DNA from: Rosettibacter sp964572725
GTDB taxonomy: Bacteria > Bacteroidota > Ignavibacteria > Ignavibacteriales > Melioribacteraceae
NCBI GenBank assembly: GCA_964572725.1
Contig: CAZNFW010000069.1
Span: forward strand, 1 to 11,717
Direction of reading: 5' to 3'
Length of the DNA: 11,717 bases
Shown here: piece by piece, positions 1-7,626 of the stretch
How positions within the stretch are numbered: position 1 is the stretch's first letter
How the letters are laid out: every line of letters starts with the position of its first letter
Made by a program: the position numbers and the translations under genes
The notes under the pieces: model-generated
What the model was told of the DNA's origin: nothing
Databases searched by the model: none
The model's input: the letters and a program-made list of their open reading frames with translations, nothing else

Positions 1-121
1 AGCCTTCCCACCTGCTCATGGCAGGCAGTGGCATATTTTTAAACGACTTTTATATCTCTCACAGTTGCGGGGCAGTACCGGATTTTCACCGGTTTCCCTT
101 TTAAGTCCTAACGGACACCGC
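1..121 (-). ncRNA. Cobalamin (B12) riboswitch, truncated at the left window edge
   Basis: Read on the minus strand, the region carries the conserved core of the adenosylcobalamin/cobalamin riboswitch in the right order: GGGAAACCGGTGAAAATCCGG (in two parts, GGGAA at 95-99 and GGTGAAAATCC at 82-92), then ACTGCCCCGCAACTGT at 61-76, GCCACTG at 26-32, a CCTGC/GCAGG hairpin (21-25 with 11-15), and GGGAAGG at 3-9. The 3' part, including the B12 box and the expression platform, would lie left of position 1. It should regulate a gene leftwards and out of view, usually B12 uptake or synthesis, or a B12-independent isozyme. The target cannot be named from this window. A good -10 sits just upstream, so the aptamer probably begins almost at the transcript start. 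Confidence 0.95.
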
Positions 122-125
122 AAAT

Positions 126-152
126 TTTATAGAACGACATTTCCAATGTAAA
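126..152 (-). promoter_or_regulatory. Candidate promoter for the riboswitch transcript
   Basis: On the minus strand TTTACA (147-152) and TATAAA (126-131) resemble -35 and -10 boxes. The spacer is 15 bases, shorter than the usual 17. The expected start, about 7 bases on, falls near 118-119, right where the riboswitch begins, which supports the call. Bacteroidota-type sigma factors use other boxes, so this is tentative. Confidence 0.4.
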
Positions 153-254
153 AAAATTGTACAACAAAAAAAACTTGAGATAATAATTTTACATTAACAA
201 AATAAATCCGTGAAAAATTTATCTGTAAAATTTTCTTCTCGAAAAATTATTTTA

Positions 255-279
255 TTTACACAAACACAAAGTGTGTAAA
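255..279. repeat. Inverted repeat TTTACACA-N9-TGTGTAAA
   Basis: Two perfect 8-base arms (255-262 and 272-279) are separated by 9 bases. The symmetry and the position between divergent transcription units fit an operator for a dimeric regulator, or a weak hairpin. It does not match the FNR (TTGAT-N4-ATCAA) or CRP (TGTGA-N6-TCACA) consensus. The function is unknown. Confidence 0.45.
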
Positions 280-355
280 ATCTATTTTTCTATAATTATT
301 ATTTTAATTTCTTTTTGAAAAAGATATTTAATAAACTTATCTTAATCATTGCATA

Positions 356-361
356 TATAAT
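356..361 (+). promoter_or_regulatory. Possible -10 box for the sdhCAB operon
   Basis: A perfect TATAAT lies about 107 bases before the sdhC start. No convincing -35 is present at 16-18 bases upstream (the sequence there is AT-rich, around 333-338). In such AT-rich DNA a chance match is likely, so this is only a candidate. Confidence 0.25.
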
Positions 362-468
362 TTTTGGTGTAAAACGGTGACTCTTCTAAGTCGTACGGAA
401 ATTTTCATTTCTACTCTCACCATATTAAATTACTTTATAAACATTGTTCAAAATATAGGAGAATTTTA

Positions 469-1137
469 ATGGGCTGGTTTTTAAATGCATTAAACTCCTC
501 TATTGGTAAAAAAATTCTTATGGCTGTAACCGGGGTTTGTCTTATGCTATTTTTAATTATTCATCTTATAAATAATCTTTCTCTTTTTGGTGGCCCCAGG
601 CTTTTTAATACAGTCGTAAAAAATCTTGATACTATAAAGCCATTAGTGCGAGTTATTGAAGTAATCTTAGTCCTAATCTTTGTATTTCATATTTATGATG
701 GAATAAGATTATGGTATGAAAATAAGAAAGCTCGACCTGTGAAGTATAAGATTAATGCTTCTTCAGAAAATACAGATATTTTTTCGCGCACCATGATTTG
801 GAGCGGAAGCATAATTTTTATTTTTCTTGTTATTCATTTGAGAACATTTTGGGTCTCTTTTAATTTGGGCCATCCTTTAGCATTAAGTCATAATTATTAT
901 CAAATTGTAGTCGAAGCCTTTCAAAATCCAATTTATTCTGTATTTTATATTGCAGCTATGATTCTTCTTGGATTTCATCTTATGCATGGTTTTCAAAGTG
1001 CATTTCAAACTTTTGGGTGGAACAATAGAAAATATTTTCCAATAATTCAAAAGTTAGGATTAATTTATACTTTGATTATTGTAATTGGCTTTGCATCAAT
1101 ACCAATTTACTTTTTATTTTTTTATGGAGGTAACTAA
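469..1137 (+). CDS. sdhC: Succinate dehydrogenase/fumarate reductase cytochrome b558 subunit
   Basis: Membrane anchor of a B-type succinate:quinone oxidoreductase (complex II). It binds heme b and passes electrons between the iron-sulfur subunit and the quinone pool, probably menaquinone. The 222-residue protein has five hydrophobic segments, roughly 14-40, 56-82, 108-131, 153-177 and 195-218. His32, His74, His123 and His170 sit in the membrane helices at spacings like the four axial heme ligands of the Bacillus subtilis diheme SdhC, so two hemes are likely. His173 follows in the fourth helix. The ATG is supported by AGGAG at 457-461 with a 7-base gap. The stop overlaps the sdhA start by one base (TAATG), as expected for translational coupling. 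It is the first gene of sdhCAB, the order seen with b558-type anchors. Whether the complex runs mainly as dehydrogenase or fumarate reductase cannot be told from sequence. Confidence 0.93.
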   Translation: MGWFLNALNSSIGKKILMAVTGVCLMLFLIIHLINNLSLFGGPRLFNTVVKNLDTIKPLVRVIEVILVLIFVFHIYDGIRLWYENKKARPVKYKINASSENTDIFSRTMIWSGSIIFIFLVIHLRTFWVSFNLGHPLALSHNYYQIVVEAFQNPIYSVFYIAAMILLGFHLMHGFQSAFQTFGWNNRKYFPIIQKLGLIYTLIIVIGFASIPIYFLFFYGGN

Positions 1138-3047
1138 TGATAAAATTAGATTCAAAAATTCCAGCAGGACCTCTTCAGGATAAATGGGAAAATCATAAAT
1201 TTAATATGAAACTTGTCAGTCCTGCAAACAAACGGAAATATGAAATTATAGTTGTAGGGACAGGACTTGCGGGTGCTTCTGCTGCTGCATCATTAGGAGA
1301 ACTTGGATATAATGTAAAAGTATTTACATTTCATGATAGTGCAAGAAGAGCACACAGCATTGCAGCACAGGGAGGAATAAACGCAGCTAAAAATTATCAA
1401 AACGACGGCGATTCTGTATATAGACTTTTTTATGATACAATTAAAGGTGGTGATTTTCGTGCCCGCGAAGCAAATGTTTATAGATTGGCAGAAGTTAGTG
1501 GAAACATTATCGATCAGTGCGTAGCTCAAGGTGTTCCATTCGCCCGTGAATATGGCGGTATGCTTGATAATCGTTCATTCGGCGGTGCATTAGTATCAAG
1601 AACTTTTTATGCAAAAGGTCAGACAGGTCAGCAGCTTCTTCTTGGTGCTTATTCCGCAATGAACAGACAAATCAATTTAGGAAAGGTTAAGCTTTACACT
1701 CGCCGTGAAATGCTCGACCTTGTTGTAATCGATGGGGTTGCACGAGGAATTGTTGTTAGAAATCTTTTAACAGGTGAAATTGAAAAATATTCCGCACATG
1801 CTGTAATACTTGCTACTGGCGGTTATTCAAATGTATACTTCCTCTCTACAAATGCAATGAATAGTAATGCTACAGCAATATGGCGTGCACATAAAAGAGG
1901 TGCAGCTTTTGCTAATCCCTGTTTTACTCAGATTCATCCGACCTGTTTGCCTTTGCATGGGGATATTCAATCAAAATTGACTTTAATGAGTGAGAGTTTA
2001 CGTAATGATGGCAGAATCTGGGTTTCAAAATTTAAAGGAGATATGCGTCATCCAAATGATATACCTGAAGAAGAGCGTGATTATTATCTTGAAAGAAAAT
2101 ATCCAACATATGGAAATCTTGCGCCACGCGATATTTCATCAAGAGCTGCTAAAGAAGTTGTAGATGAAGGCCGTGGTGCTCAAGGACAAGAAGCTGTTTA
2201 TCTCGATTTCAGAGATGCAATAAAAAGACTTGGCAGAAAAGTAATAGAAGAACGCTATGGAAATTTGTTCGAAATTTATCAAACAATTACCGGCGAAAAT
2301 CCTTACGAAGTTCCAATGAAAATTTATCCTGCTCCTCATTACACAATGGGCGGACTCTGGGTTGATTACAATTTAATGAGTACCGTTCCAGGTTTGTTCG
2401 TAGCAGGCGAAGCTAATTTTTCAGACCACGGTGCAAATCGCCTTGGTGCAAGTGCTCTGATGCAAGGTTTAGCTGATGGTTATTTTATTCTTCCTTATAC
2501 AATTGGAAATTATTTAGCAAGCGAAAAGCCTGCGCTAATAAAAACTGACCATCCTGAATTTGATAAAGTCAAAAAAGAAATAGAAGATTTTGTCCATAAA
2601 CTTTTATCAATTAAAGGAAAAAGAACTGTTGACAGTATTCATAAACAGTTAGGCAGATTAATGTGGGATAAAGTTGGAATGGCAAGAAGTGAAAGTGGTT
2701 TGAAAGAAGCAATTAATGAGATTCGTGAATTACGCGAAGAATTCTGGAAAAATGTAAATGTTGTTGGAAATGCAAATGATGTTAATCAATGTTTGGAAAG
2801 AGCCGGCAGAGTTGCAGATTATCTTGAACTGGCAGAATTGATGGCAGTTGATGCTTTGCATCGTAATGAATCTTGCGGCGCTCATTTCAGAGTAGAATAC
2901 CAGACAGAAGATGGTGAAGCTAAAAGAAATGATGAAGAATTTGCCTATGTAGCTGCATGGGAATTCAAAGAAGTTGGAAAATGGGAATTAAACAAAGAAC
3001 CGTTAGTATATGAAACAGTACAATTAGCTACAAGAAGTTATAAGTAA
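1137..3047 (+). CDS. sdhA: Succinate dehydrogenase/fumarate reductase flavoprotein subunit
   Basis: Catalytic FAD subunit that interconverts succinate and fumarate on the cytoplasmic face of the membrane. Its 636 residues are a normal length for the B-type family. Visible signatures are the N-terminal dinucleotide-binding GTGLAG (41-46), the covalent FAD-attachment His73 in HSIAAQGGINAA, the IHPT motif with His267, Glu286 in SESLRNDG, the catalytic Arg331 in APRDISSRA, HYTMGG from His401, and Arg435 in ANRLGASAL. All active-site positions I can locate are intact. The start overlaps the sdhC stop and has GGAGG at 1126-1130, six bases before the ATG, so it is well supported. sdhB follows 33 bases after the stop. 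The assignment is secure; the in vivo direction of the reaction is open. Confidence 0.97.
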   Translation: MIKLDSKIPAGPLQDKWENHKFNMKLVSPANKRKYEIIVVGTGLAGASAAASLGELGYNVKVFTFHDSARRAHSIAAQGGINAAKNYQNDGDSVYRLFYDTIKGGDFRAREANVYRLAEVSGNIIDQCVAQGVPFAREYGGMLDNRSFGGALVSRTFYAKGQTGQQLLLGAYSAMNRQINLGKVKLYTRREMLDLVVIDGVARGIVVRNLLTGEIEKYSAHAVILATGGYSNVYFLSTNAMNSNATAIWRAHKRGAAFANPCFTQIHPTCLPLHGDIQSKLTLMSESLRNDGRIWVSKFKGDMRHPNDIPEEERDYYLERKYPTYGNLAPRDISSRAAKEVVDEGRGAQGQEAVYLDFRDAIKRLGRKVIEERYGNLFEIYQTITGENPYEVPMKIYPAPHYTMGGLWVDYNLMSTVPGLFVAGEANFSDHGANRLGASALMQGLADGYFILPYTIGNYLASEKPALIKTDHPEFDKVKKEIEDFVHKLLSIKGKRTVDSIHKQLGRLMWDKVGMARSESGLKEAINEIRELREEFWKNVNVVGNANDVNQCLERAGRVADYLELAELMAVDALHRNESCGAHFRVEYQTEDGEAKRNDEEFAYVAAWEFKEVGKWELNKEPLVYETVQLATRSYK

Positions 3048-3067
3048 TTAAAATAAAGTTTGGAATT

Positions 3068-3073
3068 AAGGGG
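3068..3073 (+). promoter_or_regulatory. Ribosome binding site that sets the sdhB start
   Basis: AAGGGG lies 7 bases before the ATG at 3081. The reading frame can be extended back to a TTG at 3060, but that codon is upstream of this site and has no ribosome binding site of its own. The ATG is therefore the preferred start. Confidence 0.75.
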
Positions 3074-3080
3074 TAAAAAA

Positions 3081-3851
3081 ATGAACGAAAAAAAATTGAA
3101 CCTTACTTTAAAAATATGGCGTCAACCCGGTCCAAATGCTGCCGGGAGTTTTGTGGAATATAAAGTTTCTGTTTCACCCGATTCTTCATTCCTTGAAATG
3201 CTTGATGAATTAAATAATGAACTCGAAAGCAAAAATTTAGAACCAATTGCTTTCGAAAGTGATTGCCGTGAAGGAATATGTGGAACCTGTGGACTTGTAA
3301 TTAATGGGCATCCTCATGGACCAATTCCCAGAATTGCTACATGTCAATTACATATGAGAAATTTTAAAGACGGGGATACAATCTGGGTTGAACCGTTCAG
3401 AGCTAAAGCATTTCCTGTAATAAAAGATTTAATTGTTGACCGTTCTGCTCTGGATAGAATTATGGAAGCCGGTGGATTTATTTCTGTTAATACAGGAAGT
3501 GCACCTGATGGAAATGCAATTCCAATTCCAAAAGATATAGCTTCAGAAGCAATGGATTCTGCTTCATGTATAGGTTGCGGAGCCTGTGTTGCTGCATGTA
3601 AAAATGCTTCTGCAATGCTGTTTGTTAGTGCCAAAGTTTCTCATCTTGCATTGCTGCCTCAAGGTCAACCCGAACGTTACAGAAGAGTTCAAGCAATGGT
3701 AAAGAAAATGGATGAATTAGGATTTGGTGCTTGTTCAAACACTTATGCATGTGAAGCTGAGTGCCCAAAAGGAATTTCAATTAGAAATATTGCTCGAATC
3801 AATCGCGAATATGTTATGGCTAAATTAAAATCAGATGAAGTGGAAGTTTAG
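3081..3851 (+). CDS. sdhB: Succinate dehydrogenase/fumarate reductase iron-sulfur subunit
   Basis: Electron-transfer subunit of complex II, linking FAD in SdhA to heme and quinone in SdhC. With the ATG at 3081 the protein has 256 residues. The N-terminal ferredoxin-like domain holds the [2Fe-2S] ligands Cys62, Cys67, Cys70 (CREGICGTC) and Cys88. The C-terminal domain has CIGCGACVAAC with Cys163, Cys166, Cys169 and Cys173, followed by Cys218, Cys224 and Cys228 (in CEAECPKG). By comparison with E. coli SdhB, Cys163/166/169/228 would bind [4Fe-4S] and Cys173/218/224 would bind [3Fe-4S], so all three clusters are complete. It is the last gene of the operon and ends 9 bases before a strong terminator hairpin. 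An upstream in-frame TTG at 3060 would add seven residues but is less likely (see the ribosome binding site entry). Confidence 0.96.
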   Translation: MNEKKLNLTLKIWRQPGPNAAGSFVEYKVSVSPDSSFLEMLDELNNELESKNLEPIAFESDCREGICGTCGLVINGHPHGPIPRIATCQLHMRNFKDGDTIWVEPFRAKAFPVIKDLIVDRSALDRIMEAGGFISVNTGSAPDGNAIPIPKDIASEAMDSASCIGCGACVAACKNASAMLFVSAKVSHLALLPQGQPERYRRVQAMVKKMDELGFGACSNTYACEAECPKGISIRNIARINREYVMAKLKSDEVEV

Positions 3852-3860
3852 GCATTAATA

Positions 3861-3891
3861 AATCCCGGCAAATTTTGTCGGGATTTTTTTT
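3861..3891 (+). terminator. Rho-independent terminator of sdhCAB
   Basis: AATCCCG (3861-3867) pairs with CGGGATT (3879-3885), and the stem can extend inward through GCAA/TTGT to a 3-base loop. A run of T continues to 3891. It lies 9 bases after the sdhB stop and separates sdhCAB from the next unit. Confidence 0.92.
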
Positions 3892-3895
3892 AACC

Positions 3896-3924
3896 TTTTT
3901 GGTATTATTGAGATACTTTATAAT
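3896..3924 (+). promoter_or_regulatory. Candidate promoter for the 556-residue-protein/obg unit
   Basis: TTTTTG at 3896-3901 and TATAAT at 3919-3924 are separated by 17 bases, directly after the sdh terminator and about 48 bases before the next start codon. The -35 match is poor, but the placement is sensible. TTTG at this distance also recalls the Bacteroidota -33 element. Tentative. Confidence 0.35.
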
Positions 3925-3971
3925 ATTAATCAAATATTTTGTGAAATTTTTCCGAGGAACTCAATTCAATT

Positions 3972-5642
3972 ATGTTCGAACGAGAGATAAAATTTATTTA
4001 TGACTTCAATCTCAATAAAGTTAATAAACTTGGTCCTTATTTTACGTTCGAACAATTATCTGCATTAGATTTACATCCTGCAATATTAAATTATATCTCC
4101 GCCGAAATTGATTATATTATTTTTGAAGATAGACAAAAACTTCTTAAAGATTCTATATTCGATTACTCAGGAGAAAAAATTGCTTATTACTTTTCACTTA
4201 TCAATGATGAAATTAAAAAAACAAAAAGACTTTCTTTTGAATATATCTCAAAATTAATTCTTCACGCTTCTTCTTTTACAATCAATTATCTTGTCCGGCC
4301 TAAATGGACACTTAAAAAATTCATTTACGACGAAGGTGAACACAGAACTTCAGGAGAAATCAAACAAATATTAAATTATGTCTATTACTACAATTACCTA
4401 AAAAAAATTTTGATTTCATACATTAATTCGAAAAAAATTCTTTCTTTGAATCTTCAGGAATTCGAAGAACTTCTTGATAAAATTGATAAAATAGGTATCG
4501 AAACCAATCTTAATAATATTTTATCAACTGCTCTTAATTCGATGGCAGATTTTTTCAATATCGGTGAGCTTCAAAAAAATAAAATTCCACTTCAGGCAAT
4601 AGAACTTTTTCTTGAAGAGAAAAACTTAGAACAGCATTTAAAAAGAATCAGAATTGTATTCGGTGATAATCCTTCAATCAAATGCAGCATAAATGATCTG
4701 CAAAAAGAATTCAATGCAGTATTAACTGAAGAACAACAATTTGAAGAAACCGAACAACTGCAGTCTGAAACGGTTGAAGAACAAATTGAACCCATAGACG
4801 AAATTAATATTAAAACACTAGAAAAAGATACCTATGAAGACGAATTTAGTGAGGAAGAAATCACTGAATCAGATGCAACAGAAGTTAGTTTTGAACAAGA
4901 ATCTAACGAACAAAGTGAGCACATCCAGAATACTCAAGAATTAAAAAGCGAAGACTTATCCGAAGCTGAAAAAAATGAAGATGAAATAAAAGTAACTTAC
5001 AAACCAAAAAAATTTAGAATAAGAGTTGACAAAGACAACGAAATTGAACCTATTGACGAATCAGAAGAAGAGATAAAGAAACAGGAAGAAGATGAGATAC
5101 AGAAAGAAGATGAGGTACAAGAAGATGAATCTATTTCAGAAGAAGAAGTTACAATCACAACTAAATTTTTTGATAATAAAAATGTGATAAAAGATGAACA
5201 AGAAGAATTATTAAATGAAGAAGAAAAATTTGATGACGAAAATAATACAGCCGAAGAAGAATCTGACAATCACGATACACTTGAATCTATTTTCAAAATT
5301 TCTGATGAGACCACTTTTTCAGAAGTTGAAAAAAGTCATAAGCCTGATACTGAGGAAAACATTGAAAGAAAACTACAAGAAGAAGAGAGGAAAAATACAA
5401 AGTCAATTAATATTAATGAACTTTTAGAGGACAAAGAAATAACAAAAATAATTGAGACTGTTTTTGATTATGACATTGAAGATTTCTCTAATACTCTTGA
5501 AATGATATCAAATTGCAATTCAATTGAAGAAGCCAATCAAATTATTGATAATGCACTTTTAAATCGTAATCTCAGTTCCAATTCAAAAGAAGCAGTGCAA
5601 TTCAAAGCAATTATCTCGGAATATTTTAAGAGCTCACAATAA
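3972..5642 (+). CDS. Large acidic protein of unknown function, upstream of obg
   Basis: I do not recognise this 556-residue protein. It has three visible parts. Residues 1-250 are mixed and probably mostly helical, rich in Ile, Leu, Lys and Tyr, with an aromatic stretch at 137-143 (VYYYNYL). Residues 251-475 are extremely rich in Glu and Asp, with few hydrophobic residues and a short basic island near 341-352, so this part is probably disordered. It includes a short imperfect repeat of EDE(I/V)Q around 373-386. Residues 476-556 look folded again, as amphipathic helices (NELLEDKEITKIIETVFDY onward). There is no signal peptide, so it is probably cytoplasmic. GAGGA at 3954-3958 is 13 bases from the ATG, which is a long gap. 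The stop is one base before the obg start, so the two are almost certainly co-transcribed. A role near Obg or ribosome assembly is only a guess from position. Confidence 0.85.
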   Translation: MFEREIKFIYDFNLNKVNKLGPYFTFEQLSALDLHPAILNYISAEIDYIIFEDRQKLLKDSIFDYSGEKIAYYFSLINDEIKKTKRLSFEYISKLILHASSFTINYLVRPKWTLKKFIYDEGEHRTSGEIKQILNYVYYYNYLKKILISYINSKKILSLNLQEFEELLDKIDKIGIETNLNNILSTALNSMADFFNIGELQKNKIPLQAIELFLEEKNLEQHLKRIRIVFGDNPSIKCSINDLQKEFNAVLTEEQQFEETEQLQSETVEEQIEPIDEINIKTLEKDTYEDEFSEEEITESDATEVSFEQESNEQSEHIQNTQELKSEDLSEAEKNEDEIKVTYKPKKFRIRVDKDNEIEPIDESEEEIKKQEEDEIQKEDEVQEDESISEEEVTITTKFFDNKNVIKDEQEELLNEEEKFDDENNTAEEESDNHDTLESIFKISDETTFSEVEKSHKPDTEENIERKLQEEERKNTKSININELLEDKEITKIIETVFDYDIEDFSNTLEMISNCNSIEEANQIIDNALLNRNLSSNSKEAVQFKAIISEYFKSSQ

Positions 5643-5643
5643 T

Positions 5644-6627
5644 ATGTTTATTGATTATGCAAAAATTTATGTAAAAGCCGGTAAAGGCGGTAACGGAGCC
5701 GTTGCATTTAGAAGAGAAAAATATGTTCCAAAAGGCGGGCCGGCAGGTGGCAACGGTGGTAATGGCGGCAATGTAATTTTAATTGCTGATAAAAATTTAA
5801 ATACACTCCTCGATGTTCGATACAAAAGAAAATATATAGCACAAAACGGACATCCCGGCGGCTCTTCCCTAAAAGATGGAAAAAATGGCAAAGACGTTTT
5901 TATTAAAGTACCTGTAGGAACTGTAATTAAAGATGCAGAAACTGAAGAAATTCTTTACGACCTCGACAAAGATGGAAGAACTTATATTGCTGCAAAAGGT
6001 GGCAAAGGTGGAAAGGGAAATGCATACTTTGCAACTCCAACAAATCAAACTCCCCGCTATGCAGAACCGGGTAAAGAAGGCGAAGAAAAAAATTTAATAC
6101 TTGAATTGAAGTTAATTGCGGATGTTGGTTTAGTCGGGTTTCCAAATGCTGGCAAATCAACTCTGATTTCTGTTATATCAGAAGCAAAACCAAAAATAGC
6201 AGATTATCCTTTTACCACACTCGAACCAAATCTTGGAATTGTCCGTTATAAAGATTTCCAGAGCTTTACTGTTGCAGATATTCCGGGAATAATTGAAGGA
6301 GCTCACAAAGGCAAAGGTCTTGGATTAAAATTTTTGCGTCATATCGAAAGAACAAAAATTTTGTTAATCATGATTGATATTACATCTGAAAATCATCAAA
6401 AAGATTATAAAACATTGATAAGTGAACTTGAAAAATATTCTAAAGTCTTAAGCAAAAAGAAGCGTATTATTGGATTTTCTAAAGCAGATCTGGTAGATGA
6501 AGCAGCAATCAAAAAAATTAAAAAGAAAAAAATTGATGATAACATTCCTGTTGTTGTTTTTTCTGCAATAAGTGGATTTGGCATTCAAGAACTTTTAGAT
6601 GAACTATGGAAACAACTTCAAGATTAA
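5644..6627 (+). CDS. obgE: Obg family ribosome-assembly GTPase
   Basis: Essential GTPase (Obg/CgtA) that acts in large ribosomal subunit maturation and is tied to stress and growth control. Residues 1-158 are the glycine-rich Obg domain (GKGGNGAVAFRREKYVPKGG at 13-32, GGNGGNGGN at 35-43). The G domain follows: G1 GFPNAGKST at 165-173, G2 around DYPFTTLEPN (187-196) and G3 DIPG at 212-215. G4 reads SKAD (279-282) instead of the common NKxD; Asp282, which recognises guanine, is kept. G5 is SAIS at 307-310. At 327 residues it ends right after the G domain and lacks the extra C-terminal domain found in many Firmicutes Obg proteins. It begins one base after the preceding stop, and its last 22 bases overlap the next gene, so it is the middle of a tightly packed operon. 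Confidence 0.96.
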   Translation: MFIDYAKIYVKAGKGGNGAVAFRREKYVPKGGPAGGNGGNGGNVILIADKNLNTLLDVRYKRKYIAQNGHPGGSSLKDGKNGKDVFIKVPVGTVIKDAETEEILYDLDKDGRTYIAAKGGKGGKGNAYFATPTNQTPRYAEPGKEGEEKNLILELKLIADVGLVGFPNAGKSTLISVISEAKPKIADYPFTTLEPNLGIVRYKDFQSFTVADIPGIIEGAHKGKGLGLKFLRHIERTKILLIMIDITSENHQKDYKTLISELEKYSKVLSKKKRIIGFSKADLVDEAAIKKIKKKKIDDNIPVVVFSAISGFGIQELLDELWKQLQD

Positions 6628-7616
6628 CTATTCGCGGATTTATTTTTCGAATTCTTATATTATCTTTTATTTTGTTAATTACATCGTTAATTTGTTTATC
6701 AATAGGAAGTGTAAAGATTAATATTTTTGATATTTTTTCGATTCTCTTTTATCACAATGAAAATTATTTATCCCAGATAATCCTGGAAATAAGATTACCC
6801 CGAATTCTTTATGCAATTATGGTTGGAGGAGGCTTATCAATAGCAGGTGCAGTATTTCAATCTTTATTGATGAATCCTCTGGCTGAACCTTATATTCTCG
6901 GCATTTCGAGCGGAGGAACATTTGGTGCAATTCTTTCTTTTATTTTGGGATTATCTTTTATAGGAACTCAATTCCTTGCTTTTGCAGGGGCTCTGTCTGT
7001 TATGTTAATAGTTTTCATCTTAGGAAAAAGATTTGGTGAACTTGAACCAAATGTTCTCTTACTTTCCGGGATTATGGTTGGTGCTTTTTTCTCTGCTGCA
7101 ATTCTATTAATGATGACTTTAATGAACGATTCTCTCAGAACAGCAATATTCTGGTTGATAGGTAATTTATCATTAGCAGAAAAAAGCAATCTGATTTTTG
7201 TTCTTCCGGTTACAATTTTAACTTCAGTAATCTTAATTCTTCTCTCAAACAAATTTAATGTTATTAGTCTTGGTTCAGATTATGCAAAACAACTTGGAAT
7301 TAATACAAAACTTCTTAAAAATTCTTCTTACATTCTAACAAGCATAATGGTTGGAACTCTTGTTTCTGTAAGCGGAATTATTGGATTTGTTGGATTAATA
7401 ATTCCACATATATGCAGAATAATTTTTGGCATTGATAACCGAATTGTATTTGTCTCGTCATTTTTCATCGGGGCATTATACTTAACTATTGCAGATACAA
7501 TTGCAAGGACAATAATAGCTCCTGCAGAATTACCAGTTGGTGCTATTACTGCATTAATTGGGGCCCCTGTTTTTATTTATCTGCTAAAGAGAAAATTTAA
7601 AACAGCAAATCAGTGA
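6606..7616 (+). CDS. FecCD/BtuC-type ABC transporter permease
   Basis: Inner-membrane permease of the type II ABC importers for cobalamin, heme or iron-siderophores. The 336 residues are the usual length, with about ten hydrophobic helices. Family signatures are clear: RLPRIL (63-68), GAVFQSLLMNPLAEPYILG (81-99) followed by ISSG, LGSDYAKQLGIN (222-233), GIIGFVGLIIPHICR (257-271), which forms the contact with the ATPase, and LPVGAITALIGAPVF (309-323). The ATG lies 22 bases inside the end of obg, so translation is probably coupled. No ATP-binding (BtuD/FecE-like) or substrate-binding (BtuF/FecB-like) gene lies beside it, so its partners must be elsewhere. Sequence does not reveal the substrate. 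The B12 riboswitch at the left edge is 6.5 kb away, faces the other way and does not control it. Confidence 0.92.
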   Translation: METTSRLTIRGFIFRILILSFILLITSLICLSIGSVKINIFDIFSILFYHNENYLSQIILEIRLPRILYAIMVGGGLSIAGAVFQSLLMNPLAEPYILGISSGGTFGAILSFILGLSFIGTQFLAFAGALSVMLIVFILGKRFGELEPNVLLLSGIMVGAFFSAAILLMMTLMNDSLRTAIFWLIGNLSLAEKSNLIFVLPVTILTSVILILLSNKFNVISLGSDYAKQLGINTKLLKNSSYILTSIMVGTLVSVSGIIGFVGLIIPHICRIIFGIDNRIVFVSSFFIGALYLTIADTIARTIIAPAELPVGAITALIGAPVFIYLLKRKFKTANQ

Positions 7617-7626
7617 GAATAAAATT

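Larger units (their letters stand above)
122..468. other. Divergent intergenic region between the B12 riboswitch and sdhC
   Basis: No coding region is supported on either strand. The stretch is very AT-rich. It holds the candidate riboswitch promoter (126-152), an 8-base inverted repeat (255-279), a TATAAT that could serve sdhC (356-361), a hairpin-forming segment (376-421) and the sdhC ribosome binding site AGGAG at 457-461. The long untranslated stretch before sdhC would leave about 100 bases of leader if the TATAAT is used. Confidence 0.6.

Noticed and set aside
366..421. tRNA or tRNA-like gene
   Set aside because: The outer pairing is only 5 bases, and no T-loop (GTTCRA) or anticodon arm can be drawn.
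3060..3080. Upstream TTG start for sdhB
   Set aside because: It has no ribosome binding site of its own; AAGGGG at 3068-3073 is well placed for the ATG at 3081, which also fits the family length.
4997..5269. Antisense serine-rich reading frame opposite the acidic gene
   Set aside because: It mirrors the Glu codons of the + strand gene (GAA/GAG read as TTC/CTC and shifted frames). No ribosome binding site and no family features.
6606..7616. Permease as a target of the B12 riboswitch in this window
   Set aside because: The riboswitch is on the minus strand, 6.5 kb away and transcribed leftward, out of the window.
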